Source of the DNA: Tanticharoenia sakaeratensis NBRC 103193
GTDB taxonomy: Bacteria > Pseudomonadota > Alphaproteobacteria > Acetobacterales > Acetobacteraceae
Assembly (NCBI RefSeq): GCF_000963885.1
Contig: NZ_BALE01000046.1
Location: 1-41,701, forward strand
Length of the DNA: 41,701 nucleotides
Direction of reading: 5' to 3'
A program made the translations under genes and the position numbers. The notes beneath the pieces are model-generated. The model was not told where the DNA came from. It made no database searches and saw only the letters and a list, made by a program, of their open reading frames with translations. How positions within the stretch are numbered: position 1 is the first letter of the stretch; each line of letters starts with the position of its first letter. Below, piece by piece: positions 8,216 to 17,263 of this stretch.

Positions 8216-8338
8216 AGACATCAAGGGGACCAGTTCGCAAAGAAGAGTTCAGACGGACCTGACCCTCCACAAGGTTTATGTCGGAGTGTAAGTCAGCTTA
8301 TGCAAGCTACATCGTAAAAAATTTGGGTTTTTGTCTAA

Positions 8339-8366
8339 TTGCCTGATTGTAAAATTAATTTATAAT
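8339..8366 (+). promoter_or_regulatory. Predicted sigma-70 promoter of the FkbH-like gene
   Basis: A -35-like TTGCCT (8339-8344), a 16-bp spacer and a consensus -10 TATAAT (8361-8366), about 110 bp before the gene, within a stretch (8300-8455) that is strikingly AT-rich for this chromosome. Such a perfect -10 can also be chance in AT-rich DNA. Confidence 0.45.
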
Positions 8367-8478
8367 AATAGCGGTTTGAATACAATATGAAATATAACCA
8401 TCAGAGCAATAGTTTTTCTGGAAATTCCCGCAGATTGACTATATTCTAAGTGTCTCGAAGGCATACGCTACATCGACA

Positions 8479-10455
8479 ATGCGAATGTTAAAGAAAAAAA
8501 GATCCAGGCGTCGTTTGCCGAGCAAATTGGGCATGCTAGAAACGGACAAATTTCTAGTGAGGTGGACATTGCCTGAAGCTGTAAGGTTGGTCATCTGGGA
8601 CCTGGACGAGACTTTCTGGAAGGGCACTCTCTCCGAGGAAGGTATTTCCGATTATATTTCGGAAAATCATGACATTATCGTTACATTAGCCGAGCGCGGC
8701 ATAATGAGTTCAATATGTTCGAAAAATGATTTCGAGCAGGTCAAGGATATCCTCGAGGAGAAGGAGCTCTGGGACTACTTCATATTCCCGAGCATAAACT
8801 GGGAGTCGAAAGGTCCTCGGGTTAAAGAGATCATAGAACTTGTCCAGCTACGGCCGGCGTCCATCATGTTCATTGATGACAATCCCGGAAACCGGGGAGA
8901 GGTCGCTCGATACTGCCCGGACGTCCAGATCGAAAATGAACATTTTGTCGAAAAAATGCTCGATGACCCGCGATTTGCAGGCAAGGAGGATTTCGATCTT
9001 TCGCGCCTCAATCAGTACAAGGTGCTTGAGAAGAAGTCCAGCGACAAGCAAAATACCGGCAATGACAACAGCTCATTTCTCCGCCAAAGCGGCATCGTGG
9101 TTGAAATAGAGCACAACGTCGAAGGTAATATAGAACGAGCCGTCGAGCTGATAAACCGGACGAATCAGCTTAATTTCACAAAGAACCGCCTTCCGGAAGA
9201 TCATCAGCAAGCCATTGCCGAACTGAAGAAACAGATCACAGACCTTCCCTACGCACGTACCGTAGGGCTTGTAAAAGTCAAAGACAACTATGGCGACTAC
9301 GGTATTTGCGGCTTCTATCTGTGTGAACAGATCCACGAATGGTTTGTGCTCAAGCATTTCTGCTTCTCGTGCCGGATTCTGGGCATGGGCGTCGAACACT
9401 GGCTCTACAACAAGATAGGCCGCCCTTACCTGCACATCGAAGGTGAAGTACTGAGCAACCCTCTCGATGACACAGAGGTCGACTGGATCAACAATGCCGC
9501 ATCCGACACCGGGCAGAACGATTTTGCGACAGCCATATCGAAGGTCAACAACATCTACATTCGTGGTGGCTGTGATCTGGATGCAGTCGGACACTACCTT
9601 CGGTACGTCGCCAACTCCATAGTGTCCGATACCAACATCGTCCGCGACGAAAATCTCATCCGTCGGGACAGTCTTACCAACATATACGATGGCCTCGTCG
9701 GGCTAACAGCAGAACAAAAGGAAACGGTCAGCGCGCTCGGATTCGATCCGGCGTATTTTCATGCCGATTTCCTGAAAAAAGCGAAAGATGACGATGTCAT
9801 CCTGCTGAGTCTGGCTGCGGACACGACCGTTCCGACGTATGTTCCTGTCGGAACGGCATCAGATGACCCGAAATTTGCATTGCTGATGCAGATCCGGGGG
9901 ATCTTTCTCGACCTTGTGTCCACCTCGGCCGAGACCCTCCGGGAAAACATGAGGCATGTGAACTGGGACGACGAACTGCAGGATCGATGCTGGAACCGAG
10001 TAGAGTACCTTAGGTCCAGGTTTGAATCGTTCCAGATCACGGTCCCTTATTACAGGAAAAAACTCGACGCCGTCCTGAGCCAGATGCATTCTGGCGCAAG
10101 GATGGTCATCATTCTGCCGTCCTTTAAGCATCGGGATAATTCCGGTCAGATCGTCGTAAACGAACGTGCAAACGCGGTTCGTCAGGCAGTTCTGGAAAGC
10201 GTCAAGAACCGCAGGAACGTTCGCACTGTCGACATCATGTCAACGGTCGATAACGATGCTGATTTTGTGGATGGCGATCACATTACGCGACAAGCTTATT
10301 TCAGACTTTATGAACAGGTTGTTGCCGCGATCATGCATATGGTCGAGAATGCAGATGGAGAGATTATCGAACCTGCAAGCGAACCTTCAGACAACGACGA
10401 ACCGAAAAGCGGGTTTTTTGGTAAGTTTCGTTCCAAGATAAAGCTGTTTTCCTAA
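8479..10455 (+). CDS. FkbH-like HAD-IIIC phosphatase/acyltransferase, three-domain
   Basis: A 658-residue protein. Residues 38-175 are a HAD-IIIC (FkbH) domain: DLDETFWKGTL (Asp41 and Asp43), SICSKND (78-84) and FIDDNPGNR (131-139). Residues about 200-320 form a GNAT-like domain typical of FkbH proteins: ELINRTNQLNFTKNRL, VKDNYGDYGICGFY and CFSCRILGMGVEHW. The last part (about 450-630) has an SGNH-hydrolase-like feel, ending DGDHITRQAYFRLYEQV. FkbH proteins load glyceryl or similar acyl units in polyketide and surface-polysaccharide pathways. No such cluster is adjacent, so the substrate is unknown. The gene is markedly AT-richer than its neighbours, consistent with transfer. Start uncertain between ATG 8479 and ATG 8485; ribosome binding site weak. 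Confidence 0.8.
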   Translation: MRMLKKKRSRRRLPSKLGMLETDKFLVRWTLPEAVRLVIWDLDETFWKGTLSEEGISDYISENHDIIVTLAERGIMSSICSKNDFEQVKDILEEKELWDYFIFPSINWESKGPRVKEIIELVQLRPASIMFIDDNPGNRGEVARYCPDVQIENEHFVEKMLDDPRFAGKEDFDLSRLNQYKVLEKKSSDKQNTGNDNSSFLRQSGIVVEIEHNVEGNIERAVELINRTNQLNFTKNRLPEDHQQAIAELKKQITDLPYARTVGLVKVKDNYGDYGICGFYLCEQIHEWFVLKHFCFSCRILGMGVEHWLYNKIGRPYLHIEGEVLSNPLDDTEVDWINNAASDTGQNDFATAISKVNNIYIRGGCDLDAVGHYLRYVANSIVSDTNIVRDENLIRRDSLTNIYDGLVGLTAEQKETVSALGFDPAYFHADFLKKAKDDDVILLSLAADTTVPTYVPVGTASDDPKFALLMQIRGIFLDLVSTSAETLRENMRHVNWDDELQDRCWNRVEYLRSRFESFQITVPYYRKKLDAVLSQMHSGARMVIILPSFKHRDNSGQIVVNERANAVRQAVLESVKNRRNVRTVDIMSTVDNDADFVDGDHITRQAYFRLYEQVVAAIMHMVENADGEIIEPASEPSDNDEPKSGFFGKFRSKIKLFS

Positions 10456-10476
10456 TCACTGCAGTGCGGTGCATTT

Positions 10477-10526
10477 CGGGGCTCATGTGACGTCGGTATT
10501 CATCACATGCCTCTCGAAGTGCCCCG
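10477..10526. other. Long imperfect inverted repeat after the FkbH-like gene
   Basis: CGGGGC (10477-10482) pairs with GCCCCG (10521-10526), and inside it CATGTGA (10484-10490) pairs with TCACATG (10503-10509). It lies between two convergent genes, so it may serve as a structured 3' end for either. No T run follows. Confidence 0.4.
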
Positions 10527-10620
10527 CAATCCCGGACTTTATTTTCGTGTCCATTGTCTGCCGTAAGGACTGTGGGCGCATTACTACTCGTCAGGGTCAG
10601 CTTTCAGAACGAAGCCTGCT

Positions 10621-12294
10621 CTACAGGCCCCAGCAGGGTCTGGTATCGGTCTTCCACTCTGTCAGCAGGTTGTTCTTCGCTGCCGTCTTTCGTGTGACGC
10701 ATTGCAGGCCGTCGAACGCGCGGTAGAGCCCTGTTGACGATCCTGCATGGGATGTAACGCTGCCGGATGCGCTGAAATTGAGTGTGTCATGCGGCTGGAT
10801 ACGTTCCTCCACGCTCGTCGTCGGAAGAGCGAGACCATTCCATGTCCTGCTGACGTCATCACGAAGGCGCTGGTCGACCGTCGTTGCCTGAGATGACGTT
10901 CCGTCTGCGGCGACGGTGTAGTCATAGACGAGATCGAGCGGGAAATGCTGATGCTCGTGCGTGACGTGCACGCCCTCGAAGCCGAGGCTTGTGACCGTGG
11001 TATCAAAATCGGTCGTCTGATTGATCTTCTGGTCGTAGACGCTGGATCCGGTCACGGTGAAGGTCTGGTCATTGTGATATTGCCCGCGTGCATCGACAAT
11101 TGTCTCGACCGGTCCGCGCGACGTCCAGGCCATGCCCGCGATACGATAGGCGTTGTGCGCGGTAATCGAGACCGTTCCGCCTGCTGTCCCGTTCGCACTG
11201 GTGATGGTGTTCGTGCTCTGCGGGGCCGTCTGTTGCAGCGTGTTCACCTCGATCCCGCCCGGCACGGTGCTGCGTTCGTGATCGAGGGTGAGATAAAGCG
11301 TGCCTGCCACCGAGAAATAATTGTTGGCGCCATTTACCGCGAGGGCGAACGTATGCGCCTTGCCGTCGTTCAACTGCCCTGCGAACGGCGTCAGCTCAAC
11401 CTGTTGCGGCCTGAACTGAAGCGTATGGATGCCCGGCGTCGGTGACCACAGATAGGGGTCGATGCCGCCGGTGAAAATCAGGGGATAAACCGGCGCCAAT
11501 CCTGCAAGGGTGCCGTCGATGCTGACCTGCCCTTCGCGGAAGGTCCCGCCGCCGCAGTCCTGCAGCTCCGACGCCAGCGCATCGGTCGTGCAGGTATAGT
11601 AGAATTCGTCGCTGCTCTGGTTCTGAAGGAAGGTCTCGAGCCGAGCCGAAACGATGTTGCGCGGCAGTGTCAGTGCACGGGACAGCGTCGCCGTGCCAGT
11701 CGCGAGTGCGGTCGTCGTCCCACGCGCATCCGTGTCGAGCGGGATGACCAGATCGGGCTCAGGGGGTGCCGGGTGCTGGCGATCCGCCGGGTAGAACAGC
11801 AGGCTTGCAGTCCCATAGATCGTCGAATTGTCGGTTGCGTTCTGGTAATTGGCGATGAACATCTGGCCGAGCTGCTGCGATTTCAGCAGTGCCGTGTCTT
11901 CGGTCACATCCCGTTCGCGATGCCAGCTTGGCGCAACTGCGCGACCCGGCTCGGACGTGGTGCCGAAGAACAGCGGCACGCCACCGAGAAACAGGGTCGC
12001 CGTGCGATCGTACTGCGTACCGGCCGTAACCGAGATGTCCGTGCTGAGCACCACTTTTGCCCACGGACCGGGGCAGGCCGCAGGCGGCGTATAGGAGAAC
12101 GTCGCCTGGGTTGCGCCAAAACTCGCGTTCTGCACCAGAGGCACGACGCACGGCTTGCCTTGCGGAAGTGGCGCATCCGGCTCCAGCGGCGCCGTGTCCT
12201 GACTGCCGATTTCTGCCGCCTGTGCGGAGAGTGACGTGAATGCTCCGGCCATGACTGCCGCCAGCACCAAGGACCGCACAACCCGACGCGACAT
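10621..12294 (-). CDS. Secreted peptide-N4-asparagine amidase A-like protein
   Basis: A 557-residue protein with a signal peptide (MSRRVVRSLVLAAVMAGAFTS, cleavage after AQA). The mature part shows the PNGase A signature: CPGPWAKVVLSTDI, AGTQYDRTATLFLGGVPLFFGTTSEP, and WHRERDVTEDTALL. Known members in plants and microbes remove N-glycans from glycopeptides by cleaving the asparagine amide bond. Acting on host or plant glycoproteins would suit a plant- or insect-associated bacterium, but this is inference. ATG 12294 follows GGGGGAG with good spacing; an upstream in-frame ATG (12309) overlaps that site and is less likely. The glyoxalase-related gene lies 169 bp upstream on the same strand. Confidence 0.75.
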   Translation of the reverse strand: MSRRVVRSLVLAAVMAGAFTSLSAQAAEIGSQDTAPLEPDAPLPQGKPCVVPLVQNASFGATQATFSYTPPAACPGPWAKVVLSTDISVTAGTQYDRTATLFLGGVPLFFGTTSEPGRAVAPSWHRERDVTEDTALLKSQQLGQMFIANYQNATDNSTIYGTASLLFYPADRQHPAPPEPDLVIPLDTDARGTTTALATGTATLSRALTLPRNIVSARLETFLQNQSSDEFYYTCTTDALASELQDCGGGTFREGQVSIDGTLAGLAPVYPLIFTGGIDPYLWSPTPGIHTLQFRPQQVELTPFAGQLNDGKAHTFALAVNGANNYFSVAGTLYLTLDHERSTVPGGIEVNTLQQTAPQSTNTITSANGTAGGTVSITAHNAYRIAGMAWTSRGPVETIVDARGQYHNDQTFTVTGSSVYDQKINQTTDFDTTVTSLGFEGVHVTHEHQHFPLDLVYDYTVAADGTSSQATTVDQRLRDDVSRTWNGLALPTTSVEERIQPHDTLNFSASGSVTSHAGSSTGLYRAFDGLQCVTRKTAAKNNLLTEWKTDTRPCWGL

Positions 12295-12463
12295 CACCGG
12301 CTCCCCCATTCTGATTGGTTCGATTTGATAACGTAAACCAACCGTAAAGAAAACCATGTAACAGGCATGTCGTGGACGCATGTCCGTTACTGGAGGCGTC
12401 TGGCGGGCTCGGCACCGCTGCCTGCCGTTATGGCCGATATCCGGCAGACAGCCCCTGCCCCGA

Positions 12464-13216
12464 TCAGGCCAGCATGGCGGGTCGGAGATCGAGATTGCGC
12501 GGCGCGGCATGCAGTGCGCGAGGATGCTCGGCGGCCGTTGCCAGACCGAAAGAGGGCGCGCACGTGATAAACGTGCCGGGTCCTGCGCCAAACTGGACAC
12601 CGAACTGAATATATTCGGTGTTCTCGGGCACATCGATGGTCACCGAGCGGCGCTCCCAGCCGGTAGTGCCGGCAATCGGGCCGTCCGGCTGATTGAGTGG
12701 GCTTTCATTCATGCCCAGATTATCGAAGGCGAGATTGACACGTCCGGGACCGCGCGCGGTGATCCAGATCCGGCCGCGCCCCTGTGCATCCGTGACGCGC
12801 AGGCTTGCGCGGAAGCTGAAACGTCTGTCGCGAAAGTCCGTGGCCGCGAAACGCTGCATGACGGTCAGAAATGCGCTGGTCGGCACGTCGGACAAGCCAT
12901 CCCGGCTCGCAAGCAGGATTGCCGGACCGCCATCCTCGCCAGCGCCTTCCAGCAGGTCATGACGAAACAGGCCGTGGTGGCCATTCTCATGCACGAACCA
13001 GCCTTCCGGCACCAACCCCTTGTCGGGCGCCAAAGGGCTGACTGTGCGGCCATCAGACGGCATGCGGGCTGCCAGCACGTTCCCGTTCTCGCAACCGAAC
13101 TGACGGGCGACCAGTTCGAGTGCATCGGAATGGGAGATTGCAATGCGGCGTTCGGCCAGGGCTGCGCGCAACGCACGCGCCATGGTCTTGGGCGCAGGAA
13201 TTTCGGGAGTGGTCAT
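12464..13216 (-). CDS. Glyoxalase superfamily-related protein with extra C-terminal domain
   Basis: A 250-residue protein. Residues about 8-60 (KTMARALRAALAERRIAIS, then HSDALELVARQFGCENGNVLAAR) match the small 'glyoxalase-related' helical domain found at the start of many bacterial proteins. The rest (about 75-235) is beta-rich, with DRRFSFRASLRVTDAQGRG and WERRSVTIDVPENTEYIQFG, resembling a carbohydrate-binding or jelly-roll fold. No metal-binding glyoxalase site is evident. GGAGA upstream supports the start. Enzymatic activity is not shown by the sequence. Confidence 0.7.
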   Translation of the reverse strand: MTTPEIPAPKTMARALRAALAERRIAISHSDALELVARQFGCENGNVLAARMPSDGRTVSPLAPDKGLVPEGWFVHENGHHGLFRHDLLEGAGEDGGPAILLASRDGLSDVPTSAFLTVMQRFAATDFRDRRFSFRASLRVTDAQGRGRIWITARGPGRVNLAFDNLGMNESPLNQPDGPIAGTTGWERRSVTIDVPENTEYIQFGVQFGAGPGTFITCAPSFGLATAAEHPRALHAAPRNLDLRPAMLA

Positions 13217-13511
13217 CGCATGTCTCCGTCCGTGGCGAACGACGGATCTTCATTGGGGCCTGCGTTGCCGACATCGGTTCGCCACGACGGGTAAGGTCAT
13301 GCACGGGAAACCAGCCTGCGATGCGTTCACCATGCGCCGGATCATGACCCGAGCGCGCAGGCGGCGGGCCGCATCAGCCCATGTGCGCGACGCCAGCACG
13401 AAACTGGCGCCCTGCCACGCGTTCGGCCACGCGGATGTTTGATGCAGATCATGGCGGCCGGACCGGCTAGCGTCCCAACATGCCAGGGAACGAAAACGGG
13501 AGATCGCGTCG

Positions 13512-14495
13512 ATGTTCGCCATGCAGCTCAAACGTCCGCAGACCGCGTTGGAACCTGTCGACCTGCTCGACCCAGAACCCGGCCCCGACCAGATCCGTGT
13601 CGTCGTCGGTGCGTGCGGCGTGTGCCGGACGGACCTGCACGTCGTGGATGGCGACCTGACGCACCCGGCGCTGCCGATCATACCGGGCCATGAGATCGTG
13701 GGGCGGATCGACCGGGTCGGCCCGGGCGTGACCGACCTCTCGGTCGGCATGCGTGTCGGCATTCCGTGGCTTGGCCATACATGCGGGCACTGCTTCTTCT
13801 GCACGCATGACGCCGAAAACCTCTGCGACGATCCCCAGTTCACCGGCTACACGCGACCCGGCGGATACGCGACCATGACGGTCGCCGATGCCCATTTTGC
13901 GTTTCCCCTGGGCGAAGACGGCGACGATGTGTCGCTCGCTCCCCTGCTGTGTGCCGGGCTGATCGGCTGGCGCTCGCTGGTCAAGGCCGGCGACGGGCAG
14001 AAGATCGGGCTCTACGGGTTCGGCGCGGCCGCTCACATTCTGGCACAGGTCCTGCGCTGGCAGGGCCGGACGGTTTATGCCTTCACCAGCCCCGGTGATA
14101 CGAAGACGCAGGATTTTGCCCGCAGCCTCGGAGCCGTGTGGGCCGGCGGATCCGACATAGCCCCGCCGGATGCGCTCGACGCCGCAATCCTGTTCGCGCC
14201 CGTCGGCAGCCTCGTGCCCGCGGCACTCAAGGCCGTGCGCAAGGGCGGACGCGTGGTGTGCGCCGGTATCCATATGAGCGAGATCCCGGCCTTCTCCTAC
14301 GACGACCTCTGGGAAGAACGCGAGATCGTCTCGGTGGCCAACCTCACGCGGCAGGACGGCCTCGATTTCCTGTCGCTTGCACCGAAGATCGGCGTGCGGA
14401 CGCAGACGACACGCTATGCCTTGCGGGACGCCAACAAGGCTCTGGACGATCTTCGACACGGCCGGTTCGAGGGGGCTGCGGTCCTTGTTCCGTAA
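13512..14495 (+). CDS. Zinc-dependent alcohol dehydrogenase, AdhA type
   Basis: A medium-chain dehydrogenase of 327 residues. The catalytic zinc site starts at CRTDLH (Cys38) with GHE (60-61); the structural zinc lobe is complete (Cys91, 94, 97, 105 in CGHCFFCTHDAENLCDD); the nucleotide-binding turn is GLYGFGAAAH. This subgroup is common in acetic acid bacteria and related proteobacteria and oxidises primary alcohols with NAD in the cytoplasm. GGGAGA about 8 bases upstream supports ATG 13512. It stands alone between a divergent gene and a small downstream gene. The exact substrate cannot be read from sequence. Confidence 0.9.
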   Translation: MFAMQLKRPQTALEPVDLLDPEPGPDQIRVVVGACGVCRTDLHVVDGDLTHPALPIIPGHEIVGRIDRVGPGVTDLSVGMRVGIPWLGHTCGHCFFCTHDAENLCDDPQFTGYTRPGGYATMTVADAHFAFPLGEDGDDVSLAPLLCAGLIGWRSLVKAGDGQKIGLYGFGAAAHILAQVLRWQGRTVYAFTSPGDTKTQDFARSLGAVWAGGSDIAPPDALDAAILFAPVGSLVPAALKAVRKGGRVVCAGIHMSEIPAFSYDDLWEEREIVSVANLTRQDGLDFLSLAPKIGVRTQTTRYALRDANKALDDLRHGRFEGAAVLVP

Positions 14496-14589
14496 GGCGC
14501 AAATTCCCGTCATGATTTCGTGACGCCGCGTTAAGGAAACGACCGGCTATAAAGGCGCGTCCAGCGTAGCGGACACCGGAGTTTCCAGT

Positions 14590-14982
14590 ATGCCTAACAT
14601 TGTCATCACCGCTTATCGCCCGAAGCCGGGCCAGGAAAACGCCCTTCTCACCCTGACGCGGAAGCATGTCCCGCTTCTGCGGGCACTCGGCCTTGCAACC
14701 GCGCGCCAGCCGATCGCCATGGTGGGCGGTGGCGGCGTGATCGTCGAGGTGTTCGAGTGGGCCAAGGACGGGATCGCGCGGGCCCATGAAACGCCTGAAG
14801 TGCAGGCGCTCTGGGCCCAGTTCGCCGAGATCTCGGATTACGTCCCGTTGCAGGAGTTGCCCGAGACGGCCGAGATGTTCGCGACCTTCGCGCCCATCGA
14901 CCTGACCGCGCCACGCCCCCAACCGCGCGCCTTCACACATGAAGCGGCATTGAGCGAGGTCGGGCTGGAGGAAGTCCTCTAA
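14590..14982 (+). CDS. Small protein, possible antibiotic-biosynthesis-monooxygenase fold
   Basis: A 130-residue protein starting MPNIVITAYRPKPGQENALL, then TRKHVPLLRALGLATAR and GGGVIVEVFEWA. This is the beta-alpha-beta pattern of dimeric alpha-beta barrel (ABM/YdhR-like) proteins. GGAGT sits just upstream. It is the second gene after the alcohol dehydrogenase on the same strand (94-bp gap) and is followed by a strong hairpin. Cytoplasmic; function unknown. Confidence 0.75.
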   Translation: MPNIVITAYRPKPGQENALLTLTRKHVPLLRALGLATARQPIAMVGGGGVIVEVFEWAKDGIARAHETPEVQALWAQFAEISDYVPLQELPETAEMFATFAPIDLTAPRPQPRAFTHEAALSEVGLEEVL

Positions 14983-14997
14983 GGCCATGCCCCACGA

Positions 14998-15027
14998 GCC
15001 GGAGGGCCTTGTTCCAAGCCCTCCGGC
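14998..15027. terminator. Strong hairpin terminator
   Basis: Ten-bp perfect stem GCCGGAGGGC (14998-15007) with GCCCTCCGGC (15018-15027), loop of 10. It follows the plus-strand gene ending at 14982 and faces the convergent gene ending at 15136. No T run. Confidence 0.65.
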
Positions 15028-15135
15028 CGGGACCTCACCAAACAGACTCACGAATGCCCGGCGCCTCACGTCGATGAGGCCATGGTGTGCGACCACAGGG
15101 CATGCGGCCGGCACACGGCGGAATCAGGTCCCCAT

Positions 15136-16302
15136 TCAGGGTAACGGTGCGATCTTCACGACGAGATAGGGCCGTTCCTGCAGGTCATGTCCGTCATGAA
15201 AGGCAGGCAGTCGCGACCACTGACCAACCGTCAGCAGCAGGCTCGTTCCATCCAGCGCCAGACTGTCCGGCCAGATGAAACGCGGATCATGCGCGACCAT
15301 GTGCAGCGTGCCATCCGGATCGCGTTTCAGCACGCCATGACGCTCCACGTCGGTCATGAACAGGCTGCCGTCCGGTGCCGTGATGATGCCGTCCGCAACG
15401 CCGATTTCGCCGCAATCGGTCACCGCATGGGCCAACTGCTCCGGCGTCGCCTTCGGATCGGCAGCGAGGGCCGTCGGCAGGCTGTAGAGACGCCGTGAAG
15501 ATAGCGCTGACCAGTAGAGCGTCCGGCTGTCGGCGCTCAGCGCGATGCCGTCCGCACCGCCGGTTGCCGTCGTCTGATGACCGGGACGATACTGGTGCAT
15601 CTGGCCATCCATCTCGATCGCGAAGCCCGGATCCGCGCTGACGGAAGGCGCGCCATCGAGCATCCGCCACGCATGCCCGGTCGCGAGATCGACGGCCAGC
15701 AGCGCCGAATGATCGGCCAGGGACGTGTCGGTGATGAACGCCGTGCCCTGCGCCCCATGCGTCAGGTCCACCCGCACGTCGTTCACGTGCGTATCGGGCC
15801 GAATGGCGGGAGCCGTCAGCGCGATGCGGGCGAAGATTGCATTGGTCTTCGGATCGATCCCGAACAGCACCGGCTGCGCGGGGTCGGTCTGGCCCGCGAC
15901 CATGCCTTCATCGATCATCCACAGGCGCCCACGCGCATCGACCGTCATGCCCAAGGGAGACCGCATCCCGGACTGCGCCGCCGCATTCGGGAACGGTGCC
16001 AGTGCGCCATGGGCGTAGGTCGCAAGAACCGGGCCGGGATGCTTTGCCGCGCTGGTCGGAAACGAGATCACCACGCGCCCGTCGGGCAGCGCCACGATGC
16101 CTGACGGCTCCGCCTGCGCGAACCGCCCGATGACCTGCACATTGCCGGACGGCCGTGCGCCATGATCCACGCTGTCGGCAGCAAATCCCGGCGCCGTGCA
16201 GGCGATGCCCAGCAGGAGCGCGCCGATACGTGCGCCCGCCGGGATCATGCCTGCCCGCGCCCCTGTCTGCCTGATCGCTCCATGCACCGTTCCGTCCGTC
16301 AT
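15136..16302 (-). CDS. Exported royal-jelly/SMP-30-like beta-propeller protein
   Basis: A 388-residue protein with an N-terminal signal segment (about 18-42, PAGARIGALLLGIACTAPGF) and a six-bladed propeller of the major royal jelly protein / L-dopachrome-tautomerase-related family. Recognisable blocks are EPSGIVALPDGRVVISFP, SPLGMTVDARGRLWMIDEG, THVNDVRVD, GADGIALSADSRTLYWSAL and WPDSLALDGTSLLLTVGQW. GGAGGG six bases before ATG 16302 fixes the start. Bacterial members may be lactonase-like but are largely uncharacterised; likely periplasmic. Confidence 0.85.
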   Translation of the reverse strand: MTDGTVHGAIRQTGARAGMIPAGARIGALLLGIACTAPGFAADSVDHGARPSGNVQVIGRFAQAEPSGIVALPDGRVVISFPTSAAKHPGPVLATYAHGALAPFPNAAAQSGMRSPLGMTVDARGRLWMIDEGMVAGQTDPAQPVLFGIDPKTNAIFARIALTAPAIRPDTHVNDVRVDLTHGAQGTAFITDTSLADHSALLAVDLATGHAWRMLDGAPSVSADPGFAIEMDGQMHQYRPGHQTTATGGADGIALSADSRTLYWSALSSRRLYSLPTALAADPKATPEQLAHAVTDCGEIGVADGIITAPDGSLFMTDVERHGVLKRDPDGTLHMVAHDPRFIWPDSLALDGTSLLLTVGQWSRLPAFHDGHDLQERPYLVVKIAPLP

Positions 16303-16432
16303 CCATGTCCCTCCTGAACAAGCGGGAAACCCTATGGACGCCGCAGGACCCGCGCCAATCACGATCCGGCCACTCCGGGCCCGGACGTCATGATGCCTTG
16401 CGTGACGGCGCGTCCGTGCTACGGATGGCACC

Positions 16433-17263
16433 ATGTCAGTCTGGGGCAAATTGTTCGGCGGCGCTGCCGGGTTCGCAATCGGTGGGCCGTTCGGCGCGCT
16501 GATGGGCGCAGCTCTTGGCCATGCCGCCGATCGCGGTTCGCTGCTGGAAGCTCCGGCCGGAGGCTGGGGCGACGCCTGGGCCGCGCGGGGACGGCCCGAT
16601 CCGAATGGGGCCGCTTTTTTCGCGGCGGCCAAGCTCTCCGCCCTCATGGGCAAGCGCGAGCAGGTCTATGCGATCGGGATCGTCGCGCTGTCGGCCAAGC
16701 TGTGCAAGATCGACGCGCCGGTAAACCGGATCGAGATCGAGACCTTCAAGCGCTGCTTCCAGATCCCGACGGAGAATGCGCGCGAGGTGGGACGCCTGTT
16801 CGATCAGGCCCGCCTGCGCACCGACGATTTCGAAGCCTATGGGCGCGAACTCGGCCGCGCCTATGCCGACGAGCAGCAGCCTCTCGAGGATCTGCTGAGC
16901 GCCCTGTTCGTCATCGCGCGCGCTGACAGCCCGGCGCCGGAGCGGGCGCTGCATCCGCGCGAACTCGATTTCCTCGCGCGCCTGCACCGCGCGCTCGGCC
17001 TGCCATTGGGTGCCTGGGATCGCGCCGAGCGCGGCGGCGCGCGGCCGAGCCTGGATGAAGCCGACGCCTACGTTATCCTCGGCGTGACCCGCACGGCGAC
17101 GGACGCCGAAATCCGTACCCGCTGGCGCACCCTGATGCGCGCGCACCACCCGGACGTTCTGTCCCGTCAGGCCCTTTCAGCGGCCGAGCAGGCAGCGGCC
17201 CAGGATCGTATCGGCCGGATCAATGCGGCCTGGGACCGGATCAAACGGGATCGGCGACTGTAA
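16433..17263 (+). CDS. DjlA-like co-chaperone (TerB plus J domain)
   Basis: A 276-residue protein. Residues 1-35 are a glycine-rich membrane-inserting segment (GKLFGGAAGFAIGGPFGALM, then GAALGHA) as in DjlA. Residues about 60-180 are a TerB-like helical domain, and residues about 210-276 are a J domain with the HPD tripeptide in RAHHPDVLS, which stimulates DnaK ATPase. The order anchor-TerB-J is that of DjlA/DjiA, a membrane-bound DnaK partner. The ribosome binding site is weak. It is divergent from the propeller gene. Confidence 0.88.
   Translation: MSVWGKLFGGAAGFAIGGPFGALMGAALGHAADRGSLLEAPAGGWGDAWAARGRPDPNGAAFFAAAKLSALMGKREQVYAIGIVALSAKLCKIDAPVNRIEIETFKRCFQIPTENAREVGRLFDQARLRTDDFEAYGRELGRAYADEQQPLEDLLSALFVIARADSPAPERALHPRELDFLARLHRALGLPLGAWDRAERGGARPSLDEADAYVILGVTRTATDAEIRTRWRTLMRAHHPDVLSRQALSAAEQAAAQDRIGRINAAWDRIKRDRRL

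Noticed and set aside
16433-17263. Plain DnaJ or tellurite-resistance TerB protein
   Set aside because: Membrane-like N-segment, TerB domain and C-terminal J domain together fit DjlA better than either alone.
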